Shown: piece after piece, positions 10,403-21,060 of the stretch | How positions within the stretch are numbered: position 1 is the stretch's first letter | Layout of the letters: every line of letters starts with the position of its first letter | Made by a program: the position numbers and the translations under genes | Notes under the pieces: generated by a model | The model's database searches: none | Told to the model about the DNA's origin: nothing | What the model saw: the letters and a program-made list of their open reading frames with translations, nothing else | Origin: Sulfurovum sp. TSL6 | GTDB lineage: Bacteria > Campylobacterota > Campylobacteria > Campylobacterales > Sulfurovaceae | DNA: 64,000 bases | Direction of reading: 5' to 3' | NCBI RefSeq assembly: GCF_019972115.1 | Contig: NZ_BPFJ01000002.1 | Location: forward strand, 434,001 to 498,000

Positions 10403-11425
10403 CTATTTGTTGTTTGCTTTTCCGGCAAATGGGAGTAATGCACTTGCCCACGTCAATCCGCCACCGAAAGTATCAAGCAACATAAGATCTCCTGTCTGTA
10501 GTCTTCCAGATTCCCAAATATCATTCAATGCCATAGGAATCGAAGCAGCTGATGTATTTCCATATTTACCTACCGTTAGAACCACTTGTTCTTCTCTCAT
10601 TTTCAAAGCATCACCTACTGCTTTAATAATACGGTAATTTGCTTGATGCGGGACAAAGTGCGGGATATCATCCGCATTGATCTCATTCTTCGCCAATATC
10701 TCTTTGACATCTTTTGTCAACGTTTTAACGGCCAATTTAAAGGTTTCATTTCCCTTCATTTGTACAAAATTAAGCCCTTGATCAATGACTTCCTGACTTG
10801 CAGGGTGTATAGCACCAGGCGCAGGTGTGACCAAAAAGTCTGCATACGATCCATCTGCACTAGCATGGATATCAATAAATGCTTCATCTTTATTTGATGT
10901 AGCAGAGATCACCGCAGCGCCTGCCCCATCTCCAAACAAGATACATGTACTTCTGTCTGTATAATCGACAACAGAAGAAAACTTTTCAGCACCAACGACC
11001 AGTACATTTTTCTTCATACCAGACTCTATAAACGCTTTCGCGATAGTAAGCAGATAGACAAAACCGCTGCATGCCGCAGAAATATCAAACGCCTGCACAT
11101 CTCTGATACCGATCTTATCTGAAATGATACATGCAGTTGAAGGCATATTAAAGTAATCTGGAGTCACTGTTGCACAAAGTACTAGATCGATATCCTCTTT
11201 TGCTAAACCGGAACGCTCTATTGCCTTTTCACATGCTTTAGCAGCCATATCACTTGTATATTCATCGTCTGCAGCTATATGACGCTCTGTAATACCTGTA
11301 CGCTTCACAATCCATTCATCTGTAGTATCTACCATCTTCTCAAGATCCGCATTAGACAAAATCTTTTCAGGTACATACGCACCTATAGATCTAAATGAAG
11401 CATATACTGGTTTTGTTTGTGACAT
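10403..11425 (-). CDS. fabH: Beta-ketoacyl-ACP synthase III
   Basis: FabH condenses acetyl-CoA with malonyl-ACP to start fatty acid synthesis. The triad is visible: Cys119 in ISAACSGF, His in VPHQANYRI, and Asn in [12 protein letters not shown]. The N terminus carries the usual [11 protein letters not shown] segment, and the C terminus has FGGGLTWAS. At 340 residues it is slightly longer than E. coli FabH (317). ATG at 11425 is preceded by AAGGAT. plsX lies upstream in the same direction; the plsX-fabH pair is one of the commonest lipid gene arrangements and links phospholipid and fatty acid initiation. Confidence 0.97.
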   Translation of the reverse strand: MSQTKPVYASFRSIGAYVPEKILSNADLEKMVDTTDEWIVKRTGITERHIAADDEYTSDMAAKACEKAIERSGLAKEDIDLVLCATVTPDYFNMPSTACIISDKIGIRDVQAFDISAACSGFVYLLTIAKAFIESGMKKNVLVVGAEKFSSVVDYTDRSTCILFGDGAGAAVISATSNKDEAFIDIHASADGSYADFLVTPAPGAIHPASQEVIDQGLNFVQMKGNETFKLAVKTLTKDVKEILAKNEINADDIPHFVPHQANYRIIKAVGDALKMREEQVVLTVGKYGNTSAASIPMALNDIWESGRLQTGDLMLLDTFGGGLTWASALLPFAGKANNK

Positions 11426-11557
11426 GGTTATCCTTAAGCCATAAATTAATTGCCTTATTTTACCATAATTTTCTATGGAGCATTCTAAAATACAATGAGA
11501 AGTGTGTTGATTATTTAAAGTGGTATACTATTACCACGGATACCGTGGTAACAAGGA

Positions 11558-12547
11558 TTATCTATCGTTTGAAAGTAGTTCTTCTATTGTCGTATTCACA
11601 TCAGATTCTGTATATCTAAGCGCTTGAAAAATAGCATTTTTAATCGCTTTTGCATTTGAGCTACCATGACTGATAATAGCACAGCCATTGATACCCAGAA
11701 GTGGTGCTCCACCATATTCTGCATAGTCAACTTGCTTTTTCATATTTCCAAACACTTTTCTTTTCATCATCAATGCACCGATCTTTGCCGGTAATGATTT
11801 TCGAATATGTTGTCTCATCAATGTAAAGATAGTGGATACCACACCTTCACTTGTCTTCAGTAAAATATTACCTGTAAACCCATCACAGACAACGACATTC
11901 ACGTTACCGTTAAAGATGTCTCTACCTTCAACATTACCCACAAAACCATCTAAACCTTGTAGCAGTTTAAAGGCTGCTTTCGTCAAAGTATTACCCTTAG
12001 AATCTTCAGACCCATTAGATAAAAGCCCTACTTTAGGAGAGGCTATACCTAAGATCTGTTGCGCATATGCTTCACCCATCGCACCAAACTCATAAAGGTT
12101 TTGAGGTGTACAGTCTGTTACTGCACCTACGTCCAGTACTAATGTCTTAGTCGTTACAACACTTGGCATCAATGTAGCAAGCGCAGGCTTAGAGATATGC
12201 GGTAAACGTCCTATTCGCAATGTAGCCAATGTCATGGTTGCACCACTGTGGCCCGCTGAAACTACAGCAGAGGCTTCTTTTTCACGTACAAGTTCCACCG
12301 CTTTGTAAATAGATGAATCTTTACGCTTAAGTGCATCCGTCGCCTGATCGCTCATAGATATCACATCATTCGCTTCAACAATTTCAACTTTGTCTGCATA
12401 ATATGGGGGGAGGAAAGAGCGTATCTCTTCTGTATTACCTACTAAAATAGGAAGGAATTTTTCAGATTCCAGTGCTTGAACCACACCTTCTATAATAGGC
12501 TCAGGACCGAAGTCCCCGCCCATAGCGTCAATCGCAATCTTTATCAT
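11558..12547 (-). CDS. plsX: Phosphate acyltransferase PlsX
   Basis: PlsX makes acyl-phosphate from acyl-ACP for glycerolipid synthesis. The family N terminus [12 protein letters not shown] is intact, followed by [21 protein letters not shown]-like and [12 protein letters not shown] motifs. The frame is open to a TTG at 12550, but the adjacent ATG at 12545-12547 is the more likely start; it gives 329 residues. It follows rpmF by 5 bp and precedes fabH, giving the classic DUF177-rpmF-plsX-fabH string that couples a ribosomal protein with lipid synthesis. Confidence 0.96.
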   Translation of the reverse strand: MIKIAIDAMGGDFGPEPIIEGVVQALESEKFLPILVGNTEEIRSFLPPYYADKVEIVEANDVISMSDQATDALKRKDSSIYKAVELVREKEASAVVSAGHSGATMTLATLRIGRLPHISKPALATLMPSVVTTKTLVLDVGAVTDCTPQNLYEFGAMGEAYAQQILGIASPKVGLLSNGSEDSKGNTLTKAAFKLLQGLDGFVGNVEGRDIFNGNVNVVVCDGFTGNILLKTSEGVVSTIFTLMRQHIRKSLPAKIGALMMKRKVFGNMKKQVDYAEYGGAPLLGINGCAIISHGSSNAKAIKNAIFQALRYTESDVNTTIEELLSNDR

Positions 12548-12552
12548 CAAGA

Positions 12553-12714
12553 TTATGCTTTGGTTGTTTTGTACTCACCGGTAGTCATGTTCATGTGGTG
12601 AGGCATTCTCCATGTTCCATCTGCATCTTTAACTGGCATTGGTAATGTCAATTTGTAATGTGTTCTTCTTTTCGCTGCTCTTGTGTGACTCACACGTCTT
12701 TTAGGTACTGCCAT
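12553..12714 (-). CDS. rpmF: 50S ribosomal protein L32
   Basis: A 53-codon gene. It encodes a very basic protein starting [17 protein letters not shown], the standard L32 N terminus, and ending in a [10 protein letters not shown] tail. ATG at 12712-12714 is preceded on the minus strand by AAGGAC. The zinc cysteines found in some L32 proteins are absent, so it is the zinc-free form. Its position between the DUF177 gene and plsX is the usual one in bacteria and confirms the call. Confidence 0.96.
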   Translation of the reverse strand: MAVPKRRVSHTRAAKRRTHYKLTLPMPVKDADGTWRMPHHMNMTTGEYKTTKA

Positions 12715-12739
12715 TTTATGTCCTTTATTACAATTTTAT

Positions 12740-13114
12740 TTAATATTCTACTTCAAAATCTTCATCACTATTGGCACACTTGTCACAATAGTTATAAGCA
12801 TTTTTAAATGTATTTATTTCGCTCTGTAGTATGTACGAAATATCTATTTCGCCATCTAAAAACTCAATTATATCTAAATCATCTTTATCTTCGGATACTA
12901 TATCGCTCAGTCTAAGTTGTAGTTTATTGTCCACGTCATAGTTATATGTGTCTCCACATCTATCACAGTCCAACTCAATACTACCGCTCATGTGTGCATC
13001 TAAAGTTACTTGATGATAACCACTCTTCTTTAAAGTTCCTTCCAGCTTCACACCCTCTGAACTCAGTTCAATGGGTTTCGCTGTAGAACCAATTTTGTCA
13101 AAAACTATTTTCAT
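12740..13114 (-). CDS. DUF177 / YceD-family protein
   Basis: A 124-residue acidic protein of the DUF177 family, which is found next to rpmF across bacteria and is linked to 23S rRNA metabolism in some species. Two CxxC pairs are visible, CDRC near the middle and CDKC near the C terminus, suggesting a metal site. The open frame runs back to 13315, but those 67 extra codons lie inside ndk and have no family character. The ATG at 13112-13114, 10 bp after the ndk stop, starts the conserved MKIVFDKIG segment. The ribosome site is weak. Confidence 0.9.
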   Translation of the reverse strand: MKIVFDKIGSTAKPIELSSEGVKLEGTLKKSGYHQVTLDAHMSGSIELDCDRCGDTYNYDVDNKLQLRLSDIVSEDKDDLDIIEFLDGEIDISYILQSEINTFKNAYNYCDKCANSDEDFEVEY

Positions 13115-13124
13115 AGTTTTTTGC

Positions 13125-13538
13125 TTAATGAATTTCTCTCTGTGCAAAAAAGAAGTTAATTTCATTGATTGCATTTTCAACAGAGTCACTTCCGTGTACT
13201 GCATTTGCATCGATGCTGTCAGCAAAGTCTGCTCTGATCGTACCAGGCTCAGCTTCTGCAGGGTTCGTAGCGCCCATAAGCTCTCTGTTCTTAGCCATTG
13301 CATTTTCACCTTCAAGTACTGTTACAACCACAGGTCCTGAGATCATGAAGTCTACAAGGTCTTTAAAGAAAGGTCTTTCAGAGTGGATAGCATAAAATGC
13401 TTCTGCATCTACACGAGAAAGTCTTGTTTTTTTCGTTGCTGCGATTCTAAGGCCTGCTGCTTCAAATCTTGCAAGAATCTGTCCTACAACATTTTTAGCT
13501 ACTGCATCTGGTTTGATGATTGATAATGTTTGTTCCAT
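13125..13538 (-). CDS. ndk: Nucleoside diphosphate kinase
   Basis: Ndk balances nucleoside triphosphate pools through a phosphohistidine. The active-site His115 is in the signature NAVHGSDS; the N terminus [13 protein letters not shown] is typical, and the [12 protein letters not shown] segment before the active site is intact. Length, 137 residues, is normal. ATG is preceded by AGGAAT. It starts the ndk-DUF177-rpmF-plsX-fabH-ymdB string; the 163-bp gap before it, with a terminator of the upstream ferredoxin gene, suggests its own promoter. Confidence 0.97.
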   Translation of the reverse strand: MEQTLSIIKPDAVAKNVVGQILARFEAAGLRIAATKKTRLSRVDAEAFYAIHSERPFFKDLVDFMISGPVVVTVLEGENAMAKNRELMGATNPAEAEPGTIRADFADSIDANAVHGSDSVENAINEINFFFAQREIH

Positions 13539-13663
13539 ACTTATATTCCTAAGCGATTAATTTACTTCCAAATTACATTTACTGGAGAGTATTCGGCCGG
13601 AATTTTACCTAAAAAAGTATTAAAATAAGTTTAAGTTTTGAGAGAGTTAAGGGAGTATAAATT

Positions 13664-13685
13664 GAGACTACCAAGAGGTAGTCTC
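13664..13685 (-). terminator. Hairpin after the ferredoxin gene
   Basis: A perfect 9-bp stem (GAGACTACC / GGTAGTCTC) with a 4-base loop lies 17 bp beyond the ferredoxin stop. The T-tract after it on the minus strand is short (AATTTAT), so termination may be only partly efficient. Confidence 0.6.
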
Positions 13686-13701
13686 TTTAAAGTACTAAAA
13701 A

Positions 13702-14064
13702 TTAGTCTTCTACAACATTTTTATGCGCTGCTCTATCTTCCAATGAAATATCATCTCTCATTGGCATTTCAGCATCTGGATTTTCCATAACGTAATCTAG
13801 ACCATCAATATAGTTTCCACCATTGAAGTACTCTTTATGCTCAGCAGTGAATGGCATATCCCAAGTAATACAACCTTCAGTTGGACATGCTTCAGCACAT
13901 GCTGGAGAGTCGAAGTGATCTACACACTCAACACATTTGTCAGGATATACATAGTAGTACTCCTCACCCGTTGGATTATCATCCTCATCTACAATTGCTT
14001 CTACTGGACATTCGTCAATACAAGCTGCACAGTTTATACATGTGTCACCAATAATTACTGCCAT
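13702..14064 (-). CDS. 2[4Fe-4S] ferredoxin, long-insert type
   Basis: A 120-residue electron carrier. The first cluster motif is C9-x2-C12-x2-C15-x3-C19-P. The second is spread out, CVEC...DSPACAEACP, with eight residues between cysteines 2 and 3, the mark of the long-insert bacterial ferredoxins. An acidic C-terminal extension of about 45 residues follows. Ferredoxins of this kind serve pyruvate and 2-oxoglutarate:ferredoxin oxidoreductases in Campylobacterota and probably the reverse TCA cycle in Sulfurovum-like species; the partner here is inferred. AAGGAAT precedes the ATG. It appears to be transcribed alone, with a hairpin downstream. Confidence 0.93.
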   Translation of the reverse strand: MAVIIGDTCINCAACIDECPVEAIVDEDDNPTGEEYYYVYPDKCVECVDHFDSPACAEACPTEGCITWDMPFTAEHKEYFNGGNYIDGLDYVMENPDAEMPMRDDISLEDRAAHKNVVED

Positions 14065-14184
14065 TTTTATTCCTTTTTATTAATATAGAAATTACTATAG
14101 CTAAAGATATTTAAAAAAAGTTTAAACCCTTTAGATAATTTGTTAAAGTGCACAAAAAGGTACAATTCATTACACTATTCTAAA

Positions 14185-15342
14185 CTAGATATTTAAATAT
14201 CTTTTTATATCCTCTACTCTATCTGTCTTCTCCCAGCTGAAACCTTCTTCTTCTCTTCCGAAGTGACCATAAGCTGCTGTCCTGCGGTAGATAGGTTTAA
14301 GCAGATCCAGCGCATCCATGATACCTTTAGGTGTAAGATCGAAAAGTGATTCCACACAAGCAGTGATCTTCGATTCATCCACCGTTGCCGTACCATGTGT
14401 ATCTACATAGATAGAGATCGGTTTAACGACACCGATCGCATACGCTATTTGCAGTGTTGCTTTATCACATACGCCTGCAGCTACAAGGTTTTTTGCTACG
14501 TATCTTGCCGCATAGGCAGCAGAACGATCCACTTTTGTAGGATCTTTACCCGAGAAAGCTCCTCCACCATGAGGGCAAGAACCCCCATAGGTGTCTACGA
14601 TGATCTTTCTACCTGTAAGTCCGGCATCCCCTTGAGGACCGCCGATCACAAAACGTCCCGTAGGATTGATATGGTAGACAATATCATCAGACATCAACTC
14701 TGCCGGTATGACTGCTTTGATCACTTCTTCAAGTACCGCTTTTTGTACCTGCTCAAGTGTTACTTCGGGATGATGCTGTGTTGAGACAACGATAGTGTCT
14801 ATAGCAACCGGTTTGCCATCTACATACTTCACTGAAACCTGTGCTTTCCCGTCGGGTCGTAAAAACGGGACAGTACCATTTTTACGAACCTCTGCCAGTT
14901 TAGCTGTGATCTTATGTGCAAGTGAGATAGGCAAAGGCATAAGCTCTTTGGTCTCATTACAGGCATATCCGAACATCAATCCCTGGTCGCCCGCACCGAT
15001 CTCACCAGAAGCTTGGTCCACACCTTGATTGATATCCGGGCTCTGTTCCCCTATACCATTGAGCACTCCTGCAGACCTATAGTCAAAACCATAACTTGCA
15101 TCCGTGTACCCTATCTCTCTTACCACCTCTCTTGCAATCTCTTGCATCGGTGCATACGCTACTGTTTTTAGTTCTCCTGCAATAACACAAAAACCATTAC
15201 TCAATAACGTCTCACAAGCCACTCTGGCCTGTGGATCTTTTTCGATGATATAATCAAGTATAGCATCTGAGATCTGATCAGCCATTTTATCTGGATGACC
15301 CTCGGTTACCGATTCACTTGTAAAAATGTATTCGTTAGCCAT
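14185..15342 (-). CDS. metK: S-adenosylmethionine synthetase
   Basis: MetK makes SAM from methionine and ATP. Signatures visible: [15 protein letters not shown] at the N terminus, the [12 protein letters not shown] loop near residue 120, and the phosphate-binding [13 protein letters not shown] and [16 protein letters not shown] motifs. The protein has 385 residues, full length. AAAGGA precedes the ATG. I looked upstream for a SAM riboswitch and see none; control is not evident from sequence. Confidence 0.97.
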   Translation of the reverse strand: MANEYIFTSESVTEGHPDKMADQISDAILDYIIEKDPQARVACETLLSNGFCVIAGELKTVAYAPMQEIAREVVREIGYTDASYGFDYRSAGVLNGIGEQSPDINQGVDQASGEIGAGDQGLMFGYACNETKELMPLPISLAHKITAKLAEVRKNGTVPFLRPDGKAQVSVKYVDGKPVAIDTIVVSTQHHPEVTLEQVQKAVLEEVIKAVIPAELMSDDIVYHINPTGRFVIGGPQGDAGLTGRKIIVDTYGGSCPHGGGAFSGKDPTKVDRSAAYAARYVAKNLVAAGVCDKATLQIAYAIGVVKPISIYVDTHGTATVDESKITACVESLFDLTPKGIMDALDLLKPIYRRTAAYGHFGREEEGFSWEKTDRVEDIKRYLNI

Positions 15343-15532
15343 TTTTTTCCTTTAATGTATTTCTCTCACTTCTGCTCTACAGAGCAATGTCGATAAATCA
15401 CTCCATGATTTTGCTGAAGTTTCGCCATTCGGCTCAGAGAATTTTGAAATATTTGTTCACTGTCACTGAACTTGATAAAACACCTAAAAAGGTACTTTAT
15501 CAAATACAGAGTTCATGTAGAAGAAACCTCCT
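15343..15532. other. Intergenic region with a compound hairpin, dxs to metK
   Basis: About 190 bp between dxs and metK, both minus strand. A strong inverted repeat, TTGATAAA (15472-15479) with TTTATCAA (15496-15503) and an inner ACCT/AGGT pair, could end dxs transcription, though no T-run follows. GTTCA/TGAAC arms lie next to it. The metK promoter should be in the remainder. Confidence 0.4.
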
Positions 15533-17338
15533 CTACACGATTCTTTTTGCCAATTGCTCAGGCAGTATCCCCAAGGACTCTTCTACCAACTTGGTATTGC
15601 CATGTGTGATAAATGCATCACTATACTCGAATGTGGTTAGCTCTATATCTTTGATCTTCTTTTGGCTTAAAAATTCTAAGATCGCTGAACCTACCCCACC
15701 CTGTGCTGCAGAATCTGAAAAAACAAACCATTTTTTGTACTGAGTACTTAAAGTCACAAGCATCTCTTCATCCAATGGCTTTACAAAACGCAGATCCAAC
15801 ACTGCAGGGTTTGCTTCAACAAGTTCAGCCACTTTTTGGGCGCGTCCGACACCATTACCATATCCGATAAAGAGTATCTCTTCCCCCTCTTTGAGTAAAA
15901 CAGACTTCCCTAACTCATAGGCCGGACTATCTGTGTTTTCTGCCAAGAATGCCCCTCTAGGGTATCTAAAAGCACAAGGATGGTCATACTCTTTGGCAAA
16001 TCTCATACAGAGTTTCATCGTTGTTTCATTGTAGGGTGCAAGCAGTGTCATATTGGGTATGCTTCTTAAATAAGAAATATCAAAAGCACCCTGGTGTGTC
16101 TCTCCATCTTCTCCTACAATACCTGCTCTGTCCAATGCAAAAGCGACACCTAGATCCATAAGTGCTATATCATGGATGACTTGATCATATCCGCGCTGTA
16201 AGAATGTCGAGTAGATCGTACAGAAGGGTTTAAACCCTTCTTTTGCCAATGGACCCATGGAAGTCACAGCATGCTGCTCTGCTATGGCAACATCCCAAAA
16301 ACGCTCAGGGTATTTTTCAATGGCAGCACTTAAGCCCGTACCGCTCGGCATTGCAGCCGTCACCCCCACTACTTTGTCATCTTCATCTGCAAGTTCTACT
16401 AGGGTATCAGAAAAAATAGCTGTTGCAGCTTTAGCACAACCGGCCTTTTTAGGCGCTTCACCTGTTTTTAGATCAAAAGCACTAACCCCATGCCAATGTT
16501 CTTTGGTCCCTTCAGCTATCTCATAGCCTTTTCCTTTTGTGGTTTGCGCATGGATGATCACTGGTTTATGCAATGCTTTAGCGACTTCCATCGTCTCTAC
16601 TAAAGATTCAATATCGTGTCCGTCCACAGGTCCGATGTATTCTATTCCCATCTCTTCGAACAAAATACCCGGTGTGATAAGTTTGAAAGACTCTTCAAAC
16701 CGTTTTGCCATATAGGTTGCACCCTCAGGCAAATGATCAAGAACTTTTTCTACTTTTCCCTTGAACTTCTGATAAAATGAACCGGCCATCGTTTGAGAAA
16801 GCAGTTTACTGATGGCACCTATGGGTTTAGCGATACTCATCTCATTGTCATTCAGAATGATCACTACAGGGTATTTTCTGTCACCCAGTTCGTTCAGAGC
16901 CTCATATACCATTCCCGCAGACATACTTCCATCACCGATGAAGGCAACAGGTATTCTCTCCTCACCTTTCAGTTCTATGGCTTTGGCTGCACCTACCGCA
17001 AGTGAGATAGAGGTCGAACTGTGACCAGCCACATAATAATCATATTTGGATTCTTTGGGTTTCGTATATCCGCAGATACCTCCAAACTGACGTAAAGAAT
17101 CAAACCGGTCCCATCTGTCCGTCAAGAGCTTGTGTGCATAGGCCTGATGGCTCACATCAAAAATAAAAGGATCTTTCTCTACATCAAACACTTTGTGCAT
17201 CGCCACGATAAGATCTGTAGCACCCATGGTAGAACTCAGGTGTCCGCCATTTTTACTGACCGTATCCAATATCTTTTGTCTGATCTCTCCGGCTAAAGTA
17301 TTGAGTTCGTCTATAGAGTGTGTTTTTATATCTATCAT
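15533..17338 (-). CDS. dxs: 1-deoxy-D-xylulose-5-phosphate synthase
   Basis: Dxs condenses pyruvate and glyceraldehyde-3-phosphate, the first step of the MEP isoprenoid pathway, and also feeds thiamine and pyridoxal synthesis. The thiamine diphosphate motif is intact (GDGSMSAGM...NDNEMSIA), as are HLSSTMGA near the N terminus and the transketolase-type DRAGIVGEDGETHQG segment. At 601 residues it is near full length. AGGGAA precedes the ATG. The small gene at 17343-17555 and hisC are immediately upstream, with almost no space, so it may be the end of that operon. Confidence 0.97.
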   Translation of the reverse strand: MIDIKTHSIDELNTLAGEIRQKILDTVSKNGGHLSSTMGATDLIVAMHKVFDVEKDPFIFDVSHQAYAHKLLTDRWDRFDSLRQFGGICGYTKPKESKYDYYVAGHSSTSISLAVGAAKAIELKGEERIPVAFIGDGSMSAGMVYEALNELGDRKYPVVIILNDNEMSIAKPIGAISKLLSQTMAGSFYQKFKGKVEKVLDHLPEGATYMAKRFEESFKLITPGILFEEMGIEYIGPVDGHDIESLVETMEVAKALHKPVIIHAQTTKGKGYEIAEGTKEHWHGVSAFDLKTGEAPKKAGCAKAATAIFSDTLVELADEDDKVVGVTAAMPSGTGLSAAIEKYPERFWDVAIAEQHAVTSMGPLAKEGFKPFCTIYSTFLQRGYDQVIHDIALMDLGVAFALDRAGIVGEDGETHQGAFDISYLRSIPNMTLLAPYNETTMKLCMRFAKEYDHPCAFRYPRGAFLAENTDSPAYELGKSVLLKEGEEILFIGYGNGVGRAQKVAELVEANPAVLDLRFVKPLDEEMLVTLSTQYKKWFVFSDSAAQGGVGSAILEFLSQKKIKDIELTTFEYSDAFITHGNTKLVEESLGILPEQLAKRIV

Positions 17339-17342
17339 CTTT

Positions 17343-17555
17343 TTATTTCCCTAGCAAATAGGCACTTAGCAGTTTTTTTGTGAAAACGATCTGAGCATCA
17401 TCATACGCCAAACCTAGATCATCTGCTAAATTTTTGAGTTCTTTTTTCGTTATTTTGTTCATCATACTGTGCTGGACTTTATGTTGGGTAAAATCATCCA
17501 AAATAAAAGGTTTTACCTCTACTTCCTCTGCTTTGACTACTTCAACTTTTTTCAA
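17343..17555 (-). CDS. Small conserved-looking hypothetical protein
   Basis: A 70-residue protein I do not recognise. It opens with a charged [14 protein letters not shown] segment and continues as a mainly helical, lysine-rich region with no signal peptide or membrane segment. It overlaps the hisC stop by 4 bp (ATGA) and ends 4 bp before dxs. This packing argues that it is real and translated with its neighbours. No enzymatic motif is visible. Confidence 0.7.
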   Translation of the reverse strand: MKKVEVVKAEEVEVKPFILDDFTQHKVQHSMMNKITKKELKNLADDLGLAYDDAQIVFTKKLLSAYLLGK

Positions 17556-18646
17556 GCTATCACTTCTAAAAAATGTTTAAAGAAAACATCATTTTGTTTT
17601 GCAGTTCCTATAGTGATCCTCATGGCATTCAACCCATAAGAGGCAAGGTTCCGTATGATGACACCGCGTTTAAGCAGTGCATCTGCTATCTTTGTTGAAT
17701 CCATATTTTCATCAAACAGATACGTGATAAAATTGGTATAACTCTCTATATATTCAAATCCTTGTTCCTCTGCAAAAGCCTCATACCGTTTGATCTGCTC
17801 TTGGTGAAGCGCAATGGATTCTTTCACAAAACTGTCATCTTTGCATGCCTCTATGGCCACGGCCAAAGAGAGCGTAGAGATGTTAAATGGCGGTCTCATT
17901 TTATGGAGTTCTTTGATCAGTTCAGCCTGTGCGATACCATACCCTACACGCATACCACCCAAACCATGTGCTTTGGAAAATGTACCCAGATAGATGACAT
18001 TTTCATAACCTAAAAGATCATTGGGTGTGATCGCGTATTTTTCATCTTTGGCTGCAGCATACTCCATATAGGCACCATCTACCACTACCAGCGTATCCTC
18101 ATCTACTGCATTGATGATCTTTAAGACCTCTTCTTTACTTGTGGCATCTCCTGTAGGATTATTCGGTGTACAAAGGTAAATGATCTTTGGTCTGTGCATA
18201 CGGTATGCTTCCATAAACTCATCATACTTATGTTCATAACTGGCTGTACGAAGGATCTTTGCCCCCATCTGTTTTGCATAGATCTCATACATGGCAAATG
18301 TCACCGCAGACATCAATACTGAAGAATTTTCATCCAACAGTGCACGAGAAATAAACTCTATCACTTGGTCAGAACCCGCACCTATGATGATATTGTCATC
18401 TTGGACATTAAACTTGCTGCTCAATGCAGCCTTAAGTTCGAACATACTGTCATCAGGGTAAAGATGCGCAATGTCAGCATTAGATCTGATCACTTTGGCG
18501 ATGGCAGGGTTTGTACCTATCGGGTTTTCATTTGAAGCGAGTTTCACCACATCTTTGGCTGCAATACCAAATTCACGTACCACAAGCTCTATAGGTTTAC
18601 CCGCTTCATACGTTTGAATGTTCTCTAATACTTTGTTAAATCTCAT
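17552..18646 (-). CDS. hisC: Histidinol-phosphate aminotransferase
   Basis: HisC is a PLP-dependent transaminase of histidine synthesis and in many bacteria also serves aromatic amino acids. The class II aminotransferase features are clear: LASNENPIG near residue 38, PNNPTGDAT near 165, and the PLP lysine in [16 protein letters not shown]. Length is normal at 364 residues. pheA lies directly upstream; the hisC-pheA pairing, known from Campylobacter, suggests this enzyme may also act on phenylpyruvate or arogenate-type substrates, which is inference. Confidence 0.94.
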   Translation of the reverse strand: MRFNKVLENIQTYEAGKPIELVVREFGIAAKDVVKLASNENPIGTNPAIAKVIRSNADIAHLYPDDSMFELKAALSSKFNVQDDNIIIGAGSDQVIEFISRALLDENSSVLMSAVTFAMYEIYAKQMGAKILRTASYEHKYDEFMEAYRMHRPKIIYLCTPNNPTGDATSKEEVLKIINAVDEDTLVVVDGAYMEYAAAKDEKYAITPNDLLGYENVIYLGTFSKAHGLGGMRVGYGIAQAELIKELHKMRPPFNISTLSLAVAIEACKDDSFVKESIALHQEQIKRYEAFAEEQGFEYIESYTNFITYLFDENMDSTKIADALLKRGVIIRNLASYGLNAMRITIGTAKQNDVFFKHFLEVIA

Positions 18647-18673
18647 AATTATCTTTCTTCCTCACTGCTTACT

Positions 18674-19732
18674 TTAAATATCGTCTATCTCTTTCACATA
18701 GGAACCTAATATTTTGATCTCATCTTTATGTTTTTCCAAAATAGGTTTGATATGTGTATCATTTTGATGTCCATGAAACTCTATAAAAAAGATTGACTTA
18801 CCCTCTACGATATGTGACTTGATCTTTGTCAAATTCACATGTGCTTCTTCAAAATCATTAAGAAAGTTTACCAATGAACCCGGTTTATTAGAAAGTCTTA
18901 CAAGCAAAGAGGTTTTATCGTTCCCAGAAGCTGCATTTTCAAAGTCAGAGATAATAAAAAATCGTGTTTTATTATTCGTATCATCTTCTACGTTATTGAA
19001 ACGTATAGGCAGGTTATTTAACTTTGCTGCCACTGCAGGACATAGTGCTGCTGCAGTTTCATCTTTGAGAGCAAGCTTTGCCGCTTTCACTGTGGATTCC
19101 ACAGGGATATGTTCTATTTCATCCAGTCCCAGGTCTTGTAAAAACTTACGGCACTGTCCAAACGCGATGTCTTTAGAGTAAATTTTTGTAAGCTTTGTGA
19201 TATCATCACTGACTGTAGCAAATGCCAAATGCACATCTATGCATACTTCAGCGATAATTTTAAGATCGTACTCATCCAGACAATTAATGGTGTCCGATAC
19301 AATACCGTTAGAAGAGTTTTCTATCGGGATGACACCAAATTTGGCTGTACCTTTTTTGACTTCACGAAAAATACCCGGTATAGAACTAATAGACAAGTAT
19401 GCACTCATAGCGCCAAATTTACTCTCAGCAGCCTGATGCGTAAAACTTGCTTCAGGTCCTAAGTAGGCGATACCTTCAGGTAGTTCAAGATTTCTGGCTA
19501 CGGCAAACATCTCCAAAAAAAGTGCATCTATCGCAGCATCCGTAAGTTTACCCTTATTTTGACTTTTCAAACGATTGAGAATAGATTGTTCACGTTCAGG
19601 ACGGTAGATAGGTGCTCCTGTAGTATTTTTAAGTTCACCTACCTGGTGTACCAGTTCCATACGTTCATTGTAGAGTTTTAACAATGTATCATCAATGTTG
19701 TCTATCTTTTCTCTTAACTCATCCAAAGTCAT
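18674..19732 (-). CDS. pheA: Chorismate mutase / prephenate dehydratase
   Basis: A bifunctional enzyme that makes phenylpyruvate from chorismate. The N-terminal 90 residues are an AroQ chorismate mutase (LDELREKIDNIDD, YRPEREQSIL). The prephenate dehydratase domain follows (AYLGPEASFTHQAA, VIPIENSSNGIV), then an ACT regulatory domain with NKPGSL, the usual phenylalanine sensor. The frame is open to 19747, but the second ATG (19730-19732) has AAGGG eight bases upstream and is the better start, giving 352 residues. It lies 7 bp after lysA, in the lysA-pheA-hisC string. Confidence 0.95.
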   Translation of the reverse strand: MTLDELREKIDNIDDTLLKLYNERMELVHQVGELKNTTGAPIYRPEREQSILNRLKSQNKGKLTDAAIDALFLEMFAVARNLELPEGIAYLGPEASFTHQAAESKFGAMSAYLSISSIPGIFREVKKGTAKFGVIPIENSSNGIVSDTINCLDEYDLKIIAEVCIDVHLAFATVSDDITKLTKIYSKDIAFGQCRKFLQDLGLDEIEHIPVESTVKAAKLALKDETAAALCPAVAAKLNNLPIRFNNVEDDTNNKTRFFIISDFENAASGNDKTSLLVRLSNKPGSLVNFLNDFEEAHVNLTKIKSHIVEGKSIFFIEFHGHQNDTHIKPILEKHKDEIKILGSYVKEIDDI

Positions 19733-19754
19733 CTGCTTACCCTTCATTTTTGCT

Positions 19755-20966
19755 TTACTTTTCTAAATACTCAAGCTCCAAACGTACCTGATCCTCATAC
19801 GTTTCACGCTTACGAATCAGCCTGTCTTTTCCACCTTCAAGTGCTACTTCTGCAGCTTTTGCACGTGTATTGTAGTTGCTTGCCATCGTAAACCCGTAGG
19901 CACCAGCAGAGTGGACCACGATAAGATCATTATGTTCCAAAGGCGGAAGCGGTACATTTTTACCGAAAAAATCACCACTTTCACATACTGGTCCCACTAC
20001 ATCTGCCGGTGTATTTTCACCCTCTTTGAGTACCGCTTCAATCTTATGATATGCATTATACAGGCTTGGACGGATAAGGTCATTCATCCCACCGTCCACA
20101 ATGACAAAACGTTTCCCGTCATTTATTTTTTCATAGAGCACCTTGGTAAAAAATGCCCCTGCATTGGCTACCATATAACGCCCTGGTTCACAAAGCAGTG
20201 TCACATCAAGCCCTTTGGTTGCATCAAATATCGCTTGGGTATATGCCTCTGCAGGAATCGTAACTTCATCATCATACACTACTCCGATACCCCCACCCAC
20301 ATCAAAGAACTTAATATCGATCTTGATCGCTTTAAGTGAACGGACCAGGTCTGCTACGATACCGCATGCTTCACGTATAGGTTCAATATTTGTAAGCTGA
20401 GAACCTATATGGAAATGGATACCTACAGGATTTAAAAACTCCGATTTATTGGCATAAATATACATACGTTTTGCCATATCTATCTCTACACCAAATTTAT
20501 TTTCATGCAATCCTGTTGAAATATAGGGGTGTGTTTGTGGATCGATATTAGGATTCACACGGATAGAAATACGTGCTTCTTTACCCAGTTCTTTAGCCAC
20601 CATCTCTACACGTTTCATCTCCGCTTCACTCTCTAAGTTAAGCAGTAAAATATCTTGTTCCAGTGCTTCACGTATCTCATCATCACGTTTTCCTACACCA
20701 GAAAAAATGATCTTATATTTATCGACCCCTGCAGTCAGTGCACGTTTGACTTCACCGATACTCACACAGTCAGCGCCAGCACCAAGCTTAGCCAAGTGTG
20801 CAATAACAGAAAGGTTCGAGTTTGCTTTTACTGCATAATTGATGAGTGATTTTTTACCTGCAAAAGCATCTTTAAGTGTGGTATATCTATTTTCAATATA
20901 ATCAAAATCATACATATACAAAGGCGTACCATATTTGTTTGCCAATGCTTTATAATCAATATTCAT
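19755..20966 (-). CDS. lysA: Diaminopimelate decarboxylase
   Basis: LysA converts meso-diaminopimelate to lysine. It is a fold-type III PLP enzyme of 403 residues. The PLP lysine is K47 in YAVKANSN; the glycine-rich phosphate site FFDVGGGIGV and the active-site CESGDFF motif near residue 345 are intact. AGGATAG precedes the ATG. It sits between the LptG-like gene and pheA; the same order is known from Campylobacter jejuni. Confidence 0.97.
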   Translation of the reverse strand: MNIDYKALANKYGTPLYMYDFDYIENRYTTLKDAFAGKKSLINYAVKANSNLSVIAHLAKLGAGADCVSIGEVKRALTAGVDKYKIIFSGVGKRDDEIREALEQDILLLNLESEAEMKRVEMVAKELGKEARISIRVNPNIDPQTHPYISTGLHENKFGVEIDMAKRMYIYANKSEFLNPVGIHFHIGSQLTNIEPIREACGIVADLVRSLKAIKIDIKFFDVGGGIGVVYDDEVTIPAEAYTQAIFDATKGLDVTLLCEPGRYMVANAGAFFTKVLYEKINDGKRFVIVDGGMNDLIRPSLYNAYHKIEAVLKEGENTPADVVGPVCESGDFFGKNVPLPPLEHNDLIVVHSAGAYGFTMASNYNTRAKAAEVALEGGKDRLIRKRETYEDQVRLELEYLEK

Positions 20967-21060
20967 TTATACTATCCTATATGCTCAATACCTTGAGTCA
21001 ATTTTAGGGTGATTTTATCTAAAAGTTGATTAAAAGGTACATTTAACGTACTGTAGGGGA

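Noticed and set aside
13115-13315. 67-codon extension of the DUF177 gene into ndk
   Set aside because: It is ndk read in another frame; family similarity starts at the ATG at 13114.
15343-15400. SAM riboswitch before metK
   Set aside because: No conserved SAM-I, SAM-II or SAM-III core could be found in the leader.
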